A DNA stretch of 36,116 nt from DAOMNN01 sp964404505 (GTDB lineage: Bacteria > Pseudomonadota > Gammaproteobacteria > Burkholderiales > Rhodocyclaceae), in assembly GCA_964404505.1 (NCBI GenBank), contig CAYOKH010000015.1, positions 1 through 36,116 of the forward strand, in the 5' to 3' direction. This document shows positions 16,620 through 25,218 of this stretch, one piece after another. Every line of letters begins with the position of its first letter. The stretch's first letter is position 1. Position numbers and translations under genes: made by a program. Under the pieces are notes generated by a model that saw nothing but the letters and a program-made list of their open reading frames with translations, did no database searches and was not told the origin of the DNA.

Positions 16620-17057
16620 ATGCACATCACCCAACATACCGACTATGCCCTGCGCGTCCTGATCTATCTCGGTGAAAACCCGGAGCGTCTGGCGACAATT
16701 GCGGAGATTTCGGAGCGCTTCGAGATTTCGCGCAGCCATCTCATGAAGGTGGTCAATCAACTCGTGCGCGAGGGATACGTCGAGGGTCTGCGCGGCAAGG
16801 GCGGCGGCCTGCGCCTGGGACGGGATGCGCATGAAATCAAGGTTGGCGACGTGGTGCGGCGCATGGAGCGCGGGTTGAACCTCGTCGAATGTTTCGGCAA
16901 GGACAGCCGATGCCTGCTCGATCCGGGGTGCAAGCTCAAGCTTGCCCTTGCGAATGCACTGAAGTCCTTCCTGGCAAGCCTCGACCAGGTGTCACTGGCT
17001 GATCTTATCGGAACCCCCAACACCCGGCTGCTTCACGTCGCCCGACACGTCGCCTGA
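16620..17057 (+). CDS. nsrR: Rrf2 family NO-sensing repressor NsrR
   Basis: A 145-aa winged-helix regulator. The N-terminus (MHITQHTDYALRVLIYLG) and the recognition helix region (ISRSHLMKVVNQLVREGYVE) are typical of NsrR. Cys91, Cys98 and Cys104 are positioned to hold the NO-sensitive iron-sulfur cluster. IscR is the main alternative; the divergent NO-stress operon favours NsrR. GGAG precedes the ATG. Likely targets in the window are the two operators at 16511 and 20513. Confidence 0.9.
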   Translation: MHITQHTDYALRVLIYLGENPERLATIAEISERFEISRSHLMKVVNQLVREGYVEGLRGKGGGLRLGRDAHEIKVGDVVRRMERGLNLVECFGKDSRCLLDPGCKLKLALANALKSFLASLDQVSLADLIGTPNTRLLHVARHVA

Positions 17058-17064
17058 TTCCTCG

Positions 17065-18300
17065 TCAGTAGAGAATCCTGCAGCGGATCGTTCCATCGAT
17101 CGCGCTGAGCTCGTCGAACGCGACCTGGCTCGCCGCGGCATCCACGTCGATGACCACGTAGCCCACGTGCTGCGTCGTTTGCAGATACTGTGCCGCAATG
17201 TTGATTCCTGCCACTGAGAAGCGCTCGTTGATCTGCGCGAGAATTCCCGGTACGTTCCTGTGGATGTGCAGCACCCGGCATTTGCCCGTGTGCTCCGGCA
17301 GCGATACCTCGGGAAAATTGACCGCCGATATGGTGGAGCCATTGTTGCTGTAGCGAATCAGCTTGGCCGACACCTCGCGTCCGATATTGGCCTGCGCCTC
17401 GGCGGTTGAACCGCCGATATGCGGCGTCAGGATCACGTTCTCGAAGCGCGCCAGCGGTGAGACGAAGGGATCGTCGGTCCCCTTGGGTTCGACCGGAAAG
17501 ACATCGATCGCGGCGCCGAGCAGGTGTCCGGATTCGAGCGCATCGACCAGCGCATCGATGTCTACGACCGTTCCCCGCGAGGCATTGATGAGGTGGGTGC
17601 CCCGCCCCATGGCGGCGAGCTCGCGCGTTCCGATCATGTTGCGCGTCGCAGCAGTCTCGGGAACGTGCAGCGTGACCACGTCGGCAACTGACAGCAATGC
17701 ATCGAGTGTCGCCATTTGCTGGGCATTTCCGAGCGGCAACTTGGTCTCGATGTCGTGAAAGACGATGCGCATACCGAGTTGCTCGGCCAGAACTCCAATC
17801 TGCGTGCCGATATGCCCGTATCCTACTATTCCCAGCGTCTTGCCGCGCACCTCCCACGAGTTGGCCGCACTCTTGATCCAGCCGCCGCGATGCTGAACTG
17901 CATTCTTCTGAGGAATGCCACGCATCAGCATTATGATCTCGGCGAGCACAAGCTCGGCAACGCTGCGGGTATTGGAGAAGGGTGCGTTGAACACAGGTAC
18001 GCCACGGATGGCGGCAGATTCGAGGTCGACCTGGTTGGTGCCGATGCAGAAACAGCCGATGGCGGTCAGCTTCGGCGCCCTGGCAAGCACTTCATCGTTC
18101 AGTCGCGTGCGCGAGCGGATGCCGACGAAATGGGCATCCGCGATCGCCTTGGCCAGATCCTCGCCTGCGAGTGCGCCGCTGTGCGCGTCGATCAGCGTAT
18201 AGCCGTCGGCCCTGAGCGCATCCACTGCCGATTGGTGGATCCCTTCGAGCAACACGAACTTGAGTCGGTCCTTGGGAACGGAGAGTCTGGGTTGGGTCAT
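17065..18300 (-). CDS. serA: D-3-phosphoglycerate dehydrogenase
   Basis: A 411-aa cytosolic enzyme that oxidises 3-phosphoglycerate to 3-phosphohydroxypyruvate, the first step of serine synthesis. NAD-binding motif GIVGYGHIGTQIG lies near residue 155, and the catalytic region includes INASRGTVVD and the His of ILTPHIGGSTAEAQ. A C-terminal ACT domain (about 340-411) is the short E. coli-like form that allows serine feedback. AGGAGGG lies before the ATG. It ends a run of four minus-strand genes whose first promoter has an NsrR-like site; the 42-nt gap allows co-transcription. It is convergent to nsrR with seven nt between them. Confidence 0.93.
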   Translation of the reverse strand: MTQPRLSVPKDRLKFVLLEGIHQSAVDALRADGYTLIDAHSGALAGEDLAKAIADAHFVGIRSRTRLNDEVLARAPKLTAIGCFCIGTNQVDLESAAIRGVPVFNAPFSNTRSVAELVLAEIIMLMRGIPQKNAVQHRGGWIKSAANSWEVRGKTLGIVGYGHIGTQIGVLAEQLGMRIVFHDIETKLPLGNAQQMATLDALLSVADVVTLHVPETAATRNMIGTRELAAMGRGTHLINASRGTVVDIDALVDALESGHLLGAAIDVFPVEPKGTDDPFVSPLARFENVILTPHIGGSTAEAQANIGREVSAKLIRYSNNGSTISAVNFPEVSLPEHTGKCRVLHIHRNVPGILAQINERFSVAGINIAAQYLQTTQHVGYVVIDVDAAASQVAFDELSAIDGTIRCRILY

Positions 18301-18342
18301 TGCCTGTCGCCCTCCTCGGCGCCGCCGGCGAGCCGGCAATAA

Positions 18343-18954
18343 TCAATTCACGGGCACGATGCGGAACACTTCCGCATCCCCTGCATGGTCGACGATGATT
18401 CTGGCCACGCGTTCCTGCCACAGCACCCCAAAGCGTCGCCGCTCGTCCGCGCTGGCCTGACCATGCACGCAGCGCGCGAGAAGCGTGGACATCTCCGGGT
18501 CGGCCGGGACGCGGCCCGGCTCAGATTCCGCGTCGACTGCCATCCCCGTGTCGAGCCGGGTGAAGCGCATCGCAAGCGGCACTTCAGCGGCGAATTTCAG
18601 CCGATCGCGCCGCACGAAACGGCCGGCGAGACCCTTGAATCCCCCGGGTCCGGCGGCACCGGTCAATAAAGTGACCACGCTGGCTACGACGCCGGTCACG
18701 CCCTCTTCCAGCGGATCGCGGAATGCCACCGTGACTCCGCCGCGCTCCGGCAGACAATCCGGATAAAGCGCGGCGAGCGCGCGGCACGTGAGCACGTAGG
18801 CTGAACCGACCGTCGGGCATGAGTGGCCTGCGAGCTTGACCGCATCCTCGTATCCGTACTCAAGGATACCGTCGTCCGCTGCGCCAAGGAATTCGGCGAG
18901 CGTGTCGCGGACCCGCAGCCGCTGCACGTCGGCATAGAACTCAGGTAGTTGCAT
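18343..18954 (-). CDS. Uncharacterised 203-aa protein with AGHSCP motif (possibly FmdE-like)
   Basis: A soluble protein whose family I do not recognise with certainty. Near residues 42-58 it has AGHSCPTVGSAYVLTCRAL, which resembles the GHxCPG motif that starts FmdE-type domains; a metal or cofactor site there is a guess. The rest shows alternating strands and helices, with a glycine-rich GAAGPGGFKGLAGRF segment. GGAGATTTTCGAG before the ATG at 18954 supports this start; the frame extends to 19005. It lies between an NnrS-like membrane protein and serA in a presumed NO-responsive operon. Confidence 0.65.
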   Translation of the reverse strand: MQLPEFYADVQRLRVRDTLAEFLGAADDGILEYGYEDAVKLAGHSCPTVGSAYVLTCRALAALYPDCLPERGGVTVAFRDPLEEGVTGVVASVVTLLTGAAGPGGFKGLAGRFVRRDRLKFAAEVPLAMRFTRLDTGMAVDAESEPGRVPADPEMSTLLARCVHGQASADERRRFGVLWQERVARIIVDHAGDAEVFRIVPVN

Positions 18955-19005
18955 CTCGAAAATCTCCGTCGGAATCAAAGGGACCGAAGTCATGAAAGCC
19001 CACAT

Positions 19006-20109
19006 TCAGGAACGGCGGTGCATTGTCGGCCTTCCCGAATGTCCCCGGAATGCGCTTGCGATCATCGTTGCGATGAACAGCACCAGTGCCAGCGCATTGA
19101 CCGCCGCACCCTGTTGCCGGAGCACGAACGACTCGGCGAGCGCGCCGCCGAAACGGACCGCGAGCGAAGCGTGAAGAAAGGCGAGCGGCGCATAGAAAAC
19201 CGGATGGTAGGGAATCCGGACCCTGAGCACCGCCGGGAAGATGATCGGAGCATGGCCGAACACCATGGCGAATACGAAGCCGAGCGCGATCGCATGCAAA
19301 GACGCATCGCGCAAAGCGTGGCCCGGAACGAACGCCCCGCCGAGGCCGAGCATGGCACCGAGCGCAAGCCAGGCGTAACCGGAAAGCAGGCAGATCGCGA
19401 TGAAGCGCGTGAGCCCCGTCTGCCGCGCATTGTGGCGGGCGATGTCGAACACGAGCAGCCAGGATGCGAGCGCGAGCAGACCCGCCGCGAACATCCGCAG
19501 CCCCTCGCCCTCGCGCCAGATGCTCCAGGTTGCTCCGAGCACGATCACCACCGACACGAGCATGAACGACGGTGCGGCGATGGGCCTGCGCGGCAGGAAT
19601 CGGGTCAGTTCGAGGCGCTCCGCCGCGATCGTCAGCACGAGAAACGACAACCACATCGGTACCGCGACCTGTATGTTGCCGCCGGCCATCCAGGCCAGAT
19701 TTCCGGCCAGCCAGCACAAGGCCGCAATTGCCAGCATCACGGTGAACAGGGCTGCCTGACGCCGCACGATCCGCACACTTGCCGCGAGCAGCGTTGCCGC
19801 GGCCGCCACGAACAGCCATTGCGCGACCGTCAGCGGTCCTCCGAGCAGCAGAATGAGCCCCCCGCCTCCGGCCGCAAGCGGCGCCAGGTAGGCCCAGCCC
19901 CGTCCCAGCGCAACCGCACGCTCGAGACTGATCACCGTCCCGAAAAAGGCCGCGATCATCAGTGCGGCATGAACACCCGCCTGCGCACTTGCCGCCGCCG
20001 GCACGGCAACGGCCAGGCGGGCAAGCCCGCCGAGCACGCCGGACACGAGCGAAAGCACGCCCAGCACCAACAGGGGCACGCGGGCGAGCGGCGGAAGATC
20101 AGGAAGCAT
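19006..20109 (-). CDS. Polytopic membrane protein, NnrS-like
   Basis: A 367-aa protein with about 12 membrane helices. Histidines in helix segments such as GVHAALMIAAFFGT and HAIALGFVFAMVFGHAPIIF are spaced as in NnrS-like proteins and could bind haem or metal, but the diagnostic WHAHEM motif of true NnrS is missing. ATG at 20109 is taken as start without a good ribosome site; a TTG at 20169 would add 20 residues and leave only six nt to the MIP18 gene. Coupling to a MIP18-family gene and an NsrR-like site suggests a role in nitrosative stress. Confidence 0.7.
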   Translation of the reverse strand: MLPDLPPLARVPLLVLGVLSLVSGVLGGLARLAVAVPAAASAQAGVHAALMIAAFFGTVISLERAVALGRGWAYLAPLAAGGGGLILLLGGPLTVAQWLFVAAAATLLAASVRIVRRQAALFTVMLAIAALCWLAGNLAWMAGGNIQVAVPMWLSFLVLTIAAERLELTRFLPRRPIAAPSFMLVSVVIVLGATWSIWREGEGLRMFAAGLLALASWLLVFDIARHNARQTGLTRFIAICLLSGYAWLALGAMLGLGGAFVPGHALRDASLHAIALGFVFAMVFGHAPIIFPAVLRVRIPYHPVFYAPLAFLHASLAVRFGGALAESFVLRQQGAAVNALALVLFIATMIASAFRGHSGRPTMHRRS

Positions 20110-20175
20110 GGCCGGCCGGGAACCCGGCTGATCGCTGCTCGCATCGACCCCCGCCCGCACTTCCGACAAGGACGA

Positions 20176-20493
20176 TCACCATCCGAAATGCTTCCTTGCG
20201 TCGGGCTTCATCATCTCCGGATTCCACGGCGGGTCCCACACCAGCTCGACCGCCACGCGGTAATGCTCCGGCAGCACGACGTCGAGCACCGCATCGATGT
20301 CGCCGATGATCATGTCGGCCATCGGACACGCAGGCGAGGTCATGGTCATTCTGACCTTGACCTGCTCCGGCGTAATGTCGATGCCATAGACGAGGCCGAG
20401 ATCGACAATATTGACCCCGATTTCGGGGTCGATGACCTGGCGCAGGGCCTCGCGCAGGGATTCGGCATCGGGGAGCGGCGGATTCGTGTTCAT
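20176..20493 (-). CDS. MIP18/DUF59 family iron-sulfur assembly protein (SufT/PaaD-like)
   Basis: A 105-aa protein of the MIP18 (DUF59) family. The conserved core is intact: VIDPEIGVNIVDLGLVYGI and TSPACPMADMI, with the reactive Cys of the family. Such proteins help mature iron-sulfur proteins. The tail (WDPPWNPEMMKPDARKHFGW) is typical of the short metal-sulfur cluster factors. First gene of the operon with the NnrS-like, AGHSCP and serA genes. Repair of NO-damaged clusters would explain an NsrR-type site upstream; that link is inferred. Confidence 0.88.
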   Translation of the reverse strand: MNTNPPLPDAESLREALRQVIDPEIGVNIVDLGLVYGIDITPEQVKVRMTMTSPACPMADMIIGDIDAVLDVVLPEHYRVAVELVWDPPWNPEMMKPDARKHFGW

Positions 20494-20512
20494 GCTGGTC
20501 CGGTCGGCCCAT

Positions 20513-20535
20513 AAGATACTTCTTTAACGCATGTT
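20513..20535. promoter_or_regulatory. NsrR-like operator
   Basis: This 23-bp site begins AAGAT and ends GCATGTT. About 18 of 23 positions fit the NsrR consensus of the AAGATGC/GCATCTT type. It overlaps the -10 hexamer of the MIP18 promoter and the presumed transcription start. Confidence 0.6.
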
Positions 20536-20559
20536 ACGCCGACCTTCAAGACCGGTCAA
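20531..20559 (-). promoter_or_regulatory. Sigma-70 promoter of the MIP18 operon
   Basis: On the minus strand TTGACC (20554-20559) and TAACAT (20531-20536) are 17 nt apart. Transcription should start near 20524, with a leader of about 30 nt. The NsrR-like site overlaps its -10. Confidence 0.55.
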
Positions 20560-20659
20560 TGCGTGTCACTGGACGATACAAGTGCCTGCGCTGCGATGGC
20601 GTTGCCTCCGGAGTGCCATTGCGGACTCGACGTGCTTCGGCTAAAAGTCGCGCAGCGCA

Positions 20660-22010
20660 CTACATCTTGTCGGGTCGAAACATCGCTTCCAGCTCCCGAC
20701 GCAAGGCATACGCCCGGGTTCCCGAATCGACCCGCACGTCCTCCCAGCTCAGGCTTTGCCCTTTCGCGATCGGACGCACGACCTCGACGTCGTGAGCGAG
20801 TCCGAGCGGCAAACCCGCCCATTCCCAGAGATTTTCCCACAGGCATCAGTTTGCCCCAAACGGTGTACCCCCCCTCCCCGTCGAGCATCTCGCCGGGTCG
20901 CAGATCACGCTTGGCGGTAGCCACGACGTCCGCTTTCCAGCACGTAGCGACGCCGGTCGGCTCTCCACGCAGGGCGACACTCGCGACTGACATTCCGACT
21001 TCGAGCCCGATCAGGTGCCAGCGCTTGTAGAGGGTGAAGTAGCGACCGGTCGGGTCGGTATGCGCGTTGTACTCTTCGAAACAGTTCCGGATGTACTCGG
21101 TTTCGCCTTCCACCGTAACCCATACCCCCATGCGGATATCGTAGGGAATGTGGCGCCCGTCGGCCTCAATGGACGAAATCACCTCGACCATGCCCTTGCG
21201 CTCGAGCACCCCGCCTTCGTCGATCGGTCGTGTCACGAAGGGGATATCCTCCACGCTTGCCGGTGGGTAACGCAAGCCGTTGCTCGGGACTGTCAATCCG
21301 GTCGCATTCGCGACCGCAGTGGACTCGATCGAAGGCTTGGAACCGTCGAGAAAGCTGTTGAACATCTTCGGGTTCAGACCGCCTCGCGCGGCCTGCTCGG
21401 GCGTCAGTCCATAGTAGCCCCAGACCGTGTCCGGCGTGGATTCGCAGAAATGCGGCAGCCATTTGTGGCCCCGCCCGGCAGCGACCACCGGGAATCCACA
21501 GGTCCGCGCCCAGTCCACCAGGTCGCAGATCAGTGCCGGCTGATCACCGAAGGCCAGCGAATACACGACACCCGCCTGTTCCGCCCTGCGCGCCAGCAAC
21601 GGGCCGCAGAACGCATCGGCTTCGACCGTGACGTTGACGACATGCTTGCCGTGGGAAAAGGCCGCGAGACAGTGATCCACGGCGGCGATCGGATGGCCGG
21701 TGCACTCGACTATCACGTCGATGGCGGGATGGCGGACCAGCGCCTGCCAGTCCTCTCCGAGATGTGTCGACCCCTGCTTCAGGGCATCATCGAGCGAAAC
21801 CGCACCCATCCGCTCCGCCTGCCAGCCGACCCGCTCGAGGTTGGCACGGGCCGCGTCCGGCGACAGGTCCGCGATTCCTGCAAGGTGCACCCCCGGGGTG
21901 CGCGGGATCTGGGCCAGGTACATGGATCCGAACTTGCCGGCACCGATCAGGCCGACGCGTACGGGACGCCCCTCTGCGTCACGTTGCCGAAGCTTGCGAT
22001 GTAAGCTCAT
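20660..22010 (-). pseudogene. Gfo/Idh/MocA-like oxidoreductase with SAF domain, apparent +1 frameshift
   Basis: An NAD(P)-binding oxidoreductase of the homoserine-dehydrogenase-like group with a C-terminal SAF domain. The Rossmann motif VGLIGAGKFGSMYLAQI sits at about 19-35, and the reading frame is intact to about residue 400 (KSLGMGG). There it shifts at the AAA run 20811-20813. Removing one base restores LPLGLAHDVEVV and continues to a natural C-terminus ending RPDKM at 20660; the unrepaired frame runs on in low-complexity Arg/Ser-rich sequence to 20556. The missing part is the end of the SAF domain. Repaired length is 449 aa. A GGGAGA ribosome site precedes the start. A sequencing error is a real alternative to a broken gene. 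It is the last gene of the catabolic operon; its substrate is unknown. Confidence 0.75.
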
Positions 22011-22060
22011 GAATGGTTGCTCTCCCGGGCCGTTTCGAAGGTCATGCGCCAGGGCTCCAC

Positions 22061-22456
22061 TCAGTCCGGAACGACCGCGGTCACTTCGATCTCGACCTTG
22101 GCTTCGTCCTCGATCAGACCCGCCACCTGCACCGCCGTCATGGCCGGAAAGTTGCGTCCCATGGTTTCCCGATATGCCGTGCCAATCTCGGACAGACGCG
22201 CGGCATACTCCTTCTTGTCGACCAGGTACCACGTCATCCGCGTGACGTGTTCCGGGCCGGCACCGGCCACCCTGAGCACTTGCAGCACATTGCTCAAGGC
22301 CTGACGGGTCTGCGCGACGAGATCGTGGCTCTCGAAGCGGCATTCGCCGTTCCAGCCGATCTGCCCGCCGACGAAGATCTGTCTGCCGCGGGCTTCGACG
22401 CCGTTCGCGTAACCACGGGGCCGGGCCCATCCTTCCGGCTGAAGCGTTCTGTGCAT
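22061..22456 (-). CDS. Rid family (YjgF/YER057c/UK114) protein lacking the catalytic Arg
   Basis: A 131-aa protein of the Rid superfamily, which in its RidA branch hydrolyses reactive enamines and imines to ketones and ammonia. The fold signatures are present (GGQIGWNGE, VTRMTWYLVDKKEY, AKVEIEVTAVV). Where RidA has PARS/PART with the catalytic Arg, this protein reads NFPAMTAVQVAGL, so Arg is replaced by Met. That places it with the Arg-less Rid groups of unproven function. In a pathway with an amino-cyclohexene-CoA intermediate, imine handling would be a natural job. AAGGAG precedes the ATG. Confidence 0.87.
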   Translation of the reverse strand: MHRTLQPEGWARPRGYANGVEARGRQIFVGGQIGWNGECRFESHDLVAQTRQALSNVLQVLRVAGAGPEHVTRMTWYLVDKKEYAARLSEIGTAYRETMGRNFPAMTAVQVAGLIEDEAKVEIEVTAVVPD

Positions 22457-22487
22457 TCTGATTCTCCTTGCGTCTGCTGGAAAGGGT

Positions 22488-23330
22488 TCAAAGATCGGTG
22501 CGGGCCTGCCACAGCTCCGGAAACAGCTCGGTATCGAGCATGCGCCTCAGATACGGCACGCCGGCCGTTCCGCCGGTGCCGGTCTTGCCGCCGATGATGC
22601 GCGACACGGTCTGCATGTGGCGGAAGCGCCAGTGCAAAAAGGCGTCCTCCAGATCGACGAGTTCCTCGGCCAGTTCGTAGAGATCGAAATGAGTGTCTGG
22701 ATCGCGGTATACGGCAACCCACGCCTGTTCCACGCTCCGATTGGCTTTCCAGGGCATGGACAAGTCACGCTCGAGCACCTCGGCGTCGATCGCAAAGCCC
22801 CGCGCAGCCACGATTCGGATCGCTTCGTCATAGAGCGAGGGCACCTCCAGCGCTGCGGTCAGGCGGGCGACGAAATCGGGCCGATGGGCATGGGGCTTGA
22901 GCATGTCGCGATTGCGGTTGCCGAGCATGAACTCGATCAGGCGGTACTGCCACGACTGGAACCCGCTCGACTGCCCGAGCTTGCTCCGGATGCGGGTGTA
23001 TTCGGACGGGGTCATCGTCGCCAGCACGCTCCAGGCCTGGATCAGTTGTTCCATGATCCGCGACACGCGTGCGAGCGCCTTGAACGCGGGAGCAAGCGCG
23101 TCGGCACGCAGGCATGCAACGGCCTGTCCGAGTTCGTGGAGCATCAGCTTCATCCACAACTCGCTGGTCTGGTGCTGGATGATGAACAGCATCTCATTGG
23201 GGTCGTCCGAGCGCATGTGCTGCGCATTCAGGACATCGTCGAGCGCGAGATAGTCGGTATAGCTCATCTGCTCGTCGAATCCGGTGCGGGCACCGCCGAG
23301 GGCGTCTTCGCGGGTGGAATCCTGGCTCAT
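22488..23330 (-). CDS. kynA: Tryptophan 2,3-dioxygenase
   Basis: A 280-aa cytosolic haem enzyme that opens the indole ring of L-tryptophan to N-formylkynurenine. The proximal haem ligand is His238 in WRFRHMQTVSRIIG, the distal His53 is in FIIQHQTSELW, and the substrate loop GTGGTAGVPYLRR follows. Length is as expected. The ATG at 23330 begins 11 nt after the kynU stop and is preceded by GAGGG; the frame continues upstream inside kynU. It is part of a kynB-kynU-kynA block. Confidence 0.96.
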   Translation of the reverse strand: MSQDSTREDALGGARTGFDEQMSYTDYLALDDVLNAQHMRSDDPNEMLFIIQHQTSELWMKLMLHELGQAVACLRADALAPAFKALARVSRIMEQLIQAWSVLATMTPSEYTRIRSKLGQSSGFQSWQYRLIEFMLGNRNRDMLKPHAHRPDFVARLTAALEVPSLYDEAIRIVAARGFAIDAEVLERDLSMPWKANRSVEQAWVAVYRDPDTHFDLYELAEELVDLEDAFLHWRFRHMQTVSRIIGGKTGTGGTAGVPYLRRMLDTELFPELWQARTDL

Positions 23331-23341
23331 GAGTGCCGCCC

Positions 23342-24580
23342 TCAGGTCACGACGGCGTGGGCATGGAACTCCGGACGGTTCCAGCCTTCGGTTTCGATCA
23401 GATCCGCGAGGATGCCGACGGCGTTCCCGATATCGCGGTAGCTGACGTACAGGGGTGCGAAGCCGAAGCGCACGATGTCGGGAGCGCGAAAATCGCCGAT
23501 CACGCCGCGGCTGATCAAGGCCTGCATCAGGGCATGGCCATGCGGATGACGGAAACTGACCTGCGAGCCGCGCTCGGCCGAATCGCGCGGCGAAGCAAGT
23601 TCGAGAGGGGGGCAACGCGCCTCGACGCGCTCGATGAACAGCGAGGTCAGTGCGACCGATTTCTCGCGGATCGCGCCCAGATCGGCCTCGAGCATGAGGT
23701 CCACGCCGCACTCCAGCGCGATTGCGCCAAGCACCGGTGGCGTGCCGCACAGATAGCGCGCCACCCCCTCGGCCGGGCGATATCCGGCATCAAATGCAAA
23801 TGGCGCGGCATGCCCCATCCACCCGGAAAGCGGCTGCGCAAACGCGGCCTGATGCCGCCGGGCGACCCACACGAAGGCCGGTGCGCCGGGCCCGCCATTC
23901 AGATACTTATAGCCGCAGCCCACGGCGAAATCGGCCCGGGCACGGTTAAGGTCAACCGGCAGTGCGCCGGCCGAATGCGCCAGATCCCAGACTGCCAGGG
24001 CTCCGGCGCGGTGCGCCGCCGCGGTCAGGCGATCCATGTCGTGAATGCGACCGTTGCGGTAGTTCACGTGGGTGAGCATCAGCACCGCGGTGTCGTCATC
24101 GAGCGCAGCCTCGACGGTGACCGCGTCCGGATCGTCCGGTAGCAGAACGAGCTCGTGGCCCTGCCCGAGGAACTGCGCCAGGCCTTGTGCCATGTACAGA
24201 TCAGTGGGAAAGTTGTCGCGCTGCGAGACGATCCTGCGTCGTCCCGGATTCAGACCCAGGCCGGCCGCGAGCACCTTGAACAGGTTGATCGAAGTCGAAT
24301 CGGCCACCACCGTTTCACCCGCCTCGGCACCGATGAGGCGCCCGATCTTGTCGCCTACCCGCGCAGGCAGACCGATCCAGTCGGCGCTGTTCCAGCTCCG
24401 GATCAGATCCTGGCCCCACTCGCGCTGGACCGCGCGCTGCAGGCATGCCATGGTGGAAACGGGCAATGCTCCGAGCGAATTGCCGTCGAGATAGATCACG
24501 TCGGCAGGCAGCGCGAAGCGCGCCCGGTACGGAGCCAGGGAATCCTGTTCGTCCAGTGCGGCAAAATCCTGTTCGGTCAT
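23342..24580 (-). CDS. kynU: Kynureninase
   Basis: A 412-aa PLP-dependent hydrolase that splits kynurenine into anthranilate and L-alanine. YLDGNSLGALP (about 30-40) is the family N-terminal signature. The PLP lysine is Lys225 in GCGYKYLNGGPG, and the Asp199-His202 region (WDLAHSAGALP) lies before it. The start at 24580 gives the typical N-terminus; the frame is open into kynB. Gaps to kynB (17 nt) and kynA (11 nt) show one transcript. The anthranilate made is the substrate of the 2-aminobenzoate-CoA ligase at 31629. Confidence 0.96.
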   Translation of the reverse strand: MTEQDFAALDEQDSLAPYRARFALPADVIYLDGNSLGALPVSTMACLQRAVQREWGQDLIRSWNSADWIGLPARVGDKIGRLIGAEAGETVVADSTSINLFKVLAAGLGLNPGRRRIVSQRDNFPTDLYMAQGLAQFLGQGHELVLLPDDPDAVTVEAALDDDTAVLMLTHVNYRNGRIHDMDRLTAAAHRAGALAVWDLAHSAGALPVDLNRARADFAVGCGYKYLNGGPGAPAFVWVARRHQAAFAQPLSGWMGHAAPFAFDAGYRPAEGVARYLCGTPPVLGAIALECGVDLMLEADLGAIREKSVALTSLFIERVEARCPPLELASPRDSAERGSQVSFRHPHGHALMQALISRGVIGDFRAPDIVRFGFAPLYVSYRDIGNAVGILADLIETEGWNRPEFHAHAVVT

Positions 24581-24597
24581 AGACTCGGCCCGTCCTC

Positions 24598-25218
24598 TCA
24601 CGCCGTTCTCAGGATGGCCCTGACCGGCGAGGCGTCCAGCCCCTTGAGCTTGAGCGGCAGCGCAACAAGTTCGTAGTCTCCTTCGGGGACGGCATCGAGC
24701 ACCAGCCCTTCGAGAATCACCATGTGATGACGACACACCGCGAGGTGTGCGTCCATCGTCTTCGAAGTTTCGGGATCGAGCGAAGGCGTGTCGAGGCCGA
24801 CCAGGCGCACGCCGGCCGCGGCGAGGCAATCGACCGTGTCCGCCGCGACCGCGCAGAAGTCGCTGTCCCAGATGTCGCGCGGAGCATTCCGGTAGGTGCG
24901 GAACAGCACGCGCGGCGGGCAATGATCGAGGCGCCCTGCGATCTGCCCGGGACGGATTGCGCCGCGGACGCCGATGACGTGAATCACGCGACATGGCCCG
25001 ACATAGGTCTCAAGCGCGACCTCGTCTATGCTCTGCCCGGTGGCATCGAAATGAAAGGGCGCATCGACGTGCGCGCCAGTATGCGTTGACATGCTGACTT
25101 GCGACACATTCACCGGGCACTCGGGCCCGATCGTCCAGGTCCGCTCGAACACCACCGGGGCGTCGCCGGGCCACACGGGAAGTCGTGGGTGAATTGCCGG
25201 ACTGATGTCGATGATCAT
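24598..25218 (-). CDS. kynB: Kynurenine formamidase
   Basis: A 206-aa metal-dependent hydrolase of the cyclase family that removes formate from N-formylkynurenine. The metal motif HTGAHVDAPFH is complete (His46, His50, Asp52, His56). The C-terminal LEGLVLDAVPEGDYELVALPL is typical. The ATG overlaps the stop of the acyl-CoA dehydrogenase gene (ATGA), so the kynurenine block is translationally coupled to the CoA-pathway genes. Confidence 0.95.
   Translation of the reverse strand: MIIDISPAIHPRLPVWPGDAPVVFERTWTIGPECPVNVSQVSMSTHTGAHVDAPFHFDATGQSIDEVALETYVGPCRVIHVIGVRGAIRPGQIAGRLDHCPPRVLFRTYRNAPRDIWDSDFCAVAADTVDCLAAAGVRLVGLDTPSLDPETSKTMDAHLAVCRHHMVILEGLVLDAVPEGDYELVALPLKLKGLDASPVRAILRTA

Noticed and set aside
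18949..20514. 521-aa plus-strand open frame
   Set aside because: It lies opposite the AGHSCP, NnrS-like and MIP18 genes, is rich in Arg/His/Glu as expected of an antisense GC-rich frame, and has no ribosome site or recognisable domain.
21015..22004. 329-aa plus-strand open frame
   Set aside because: It is antisense to the conserved Rossmann oxidoreductase and shows no protein features of its own.
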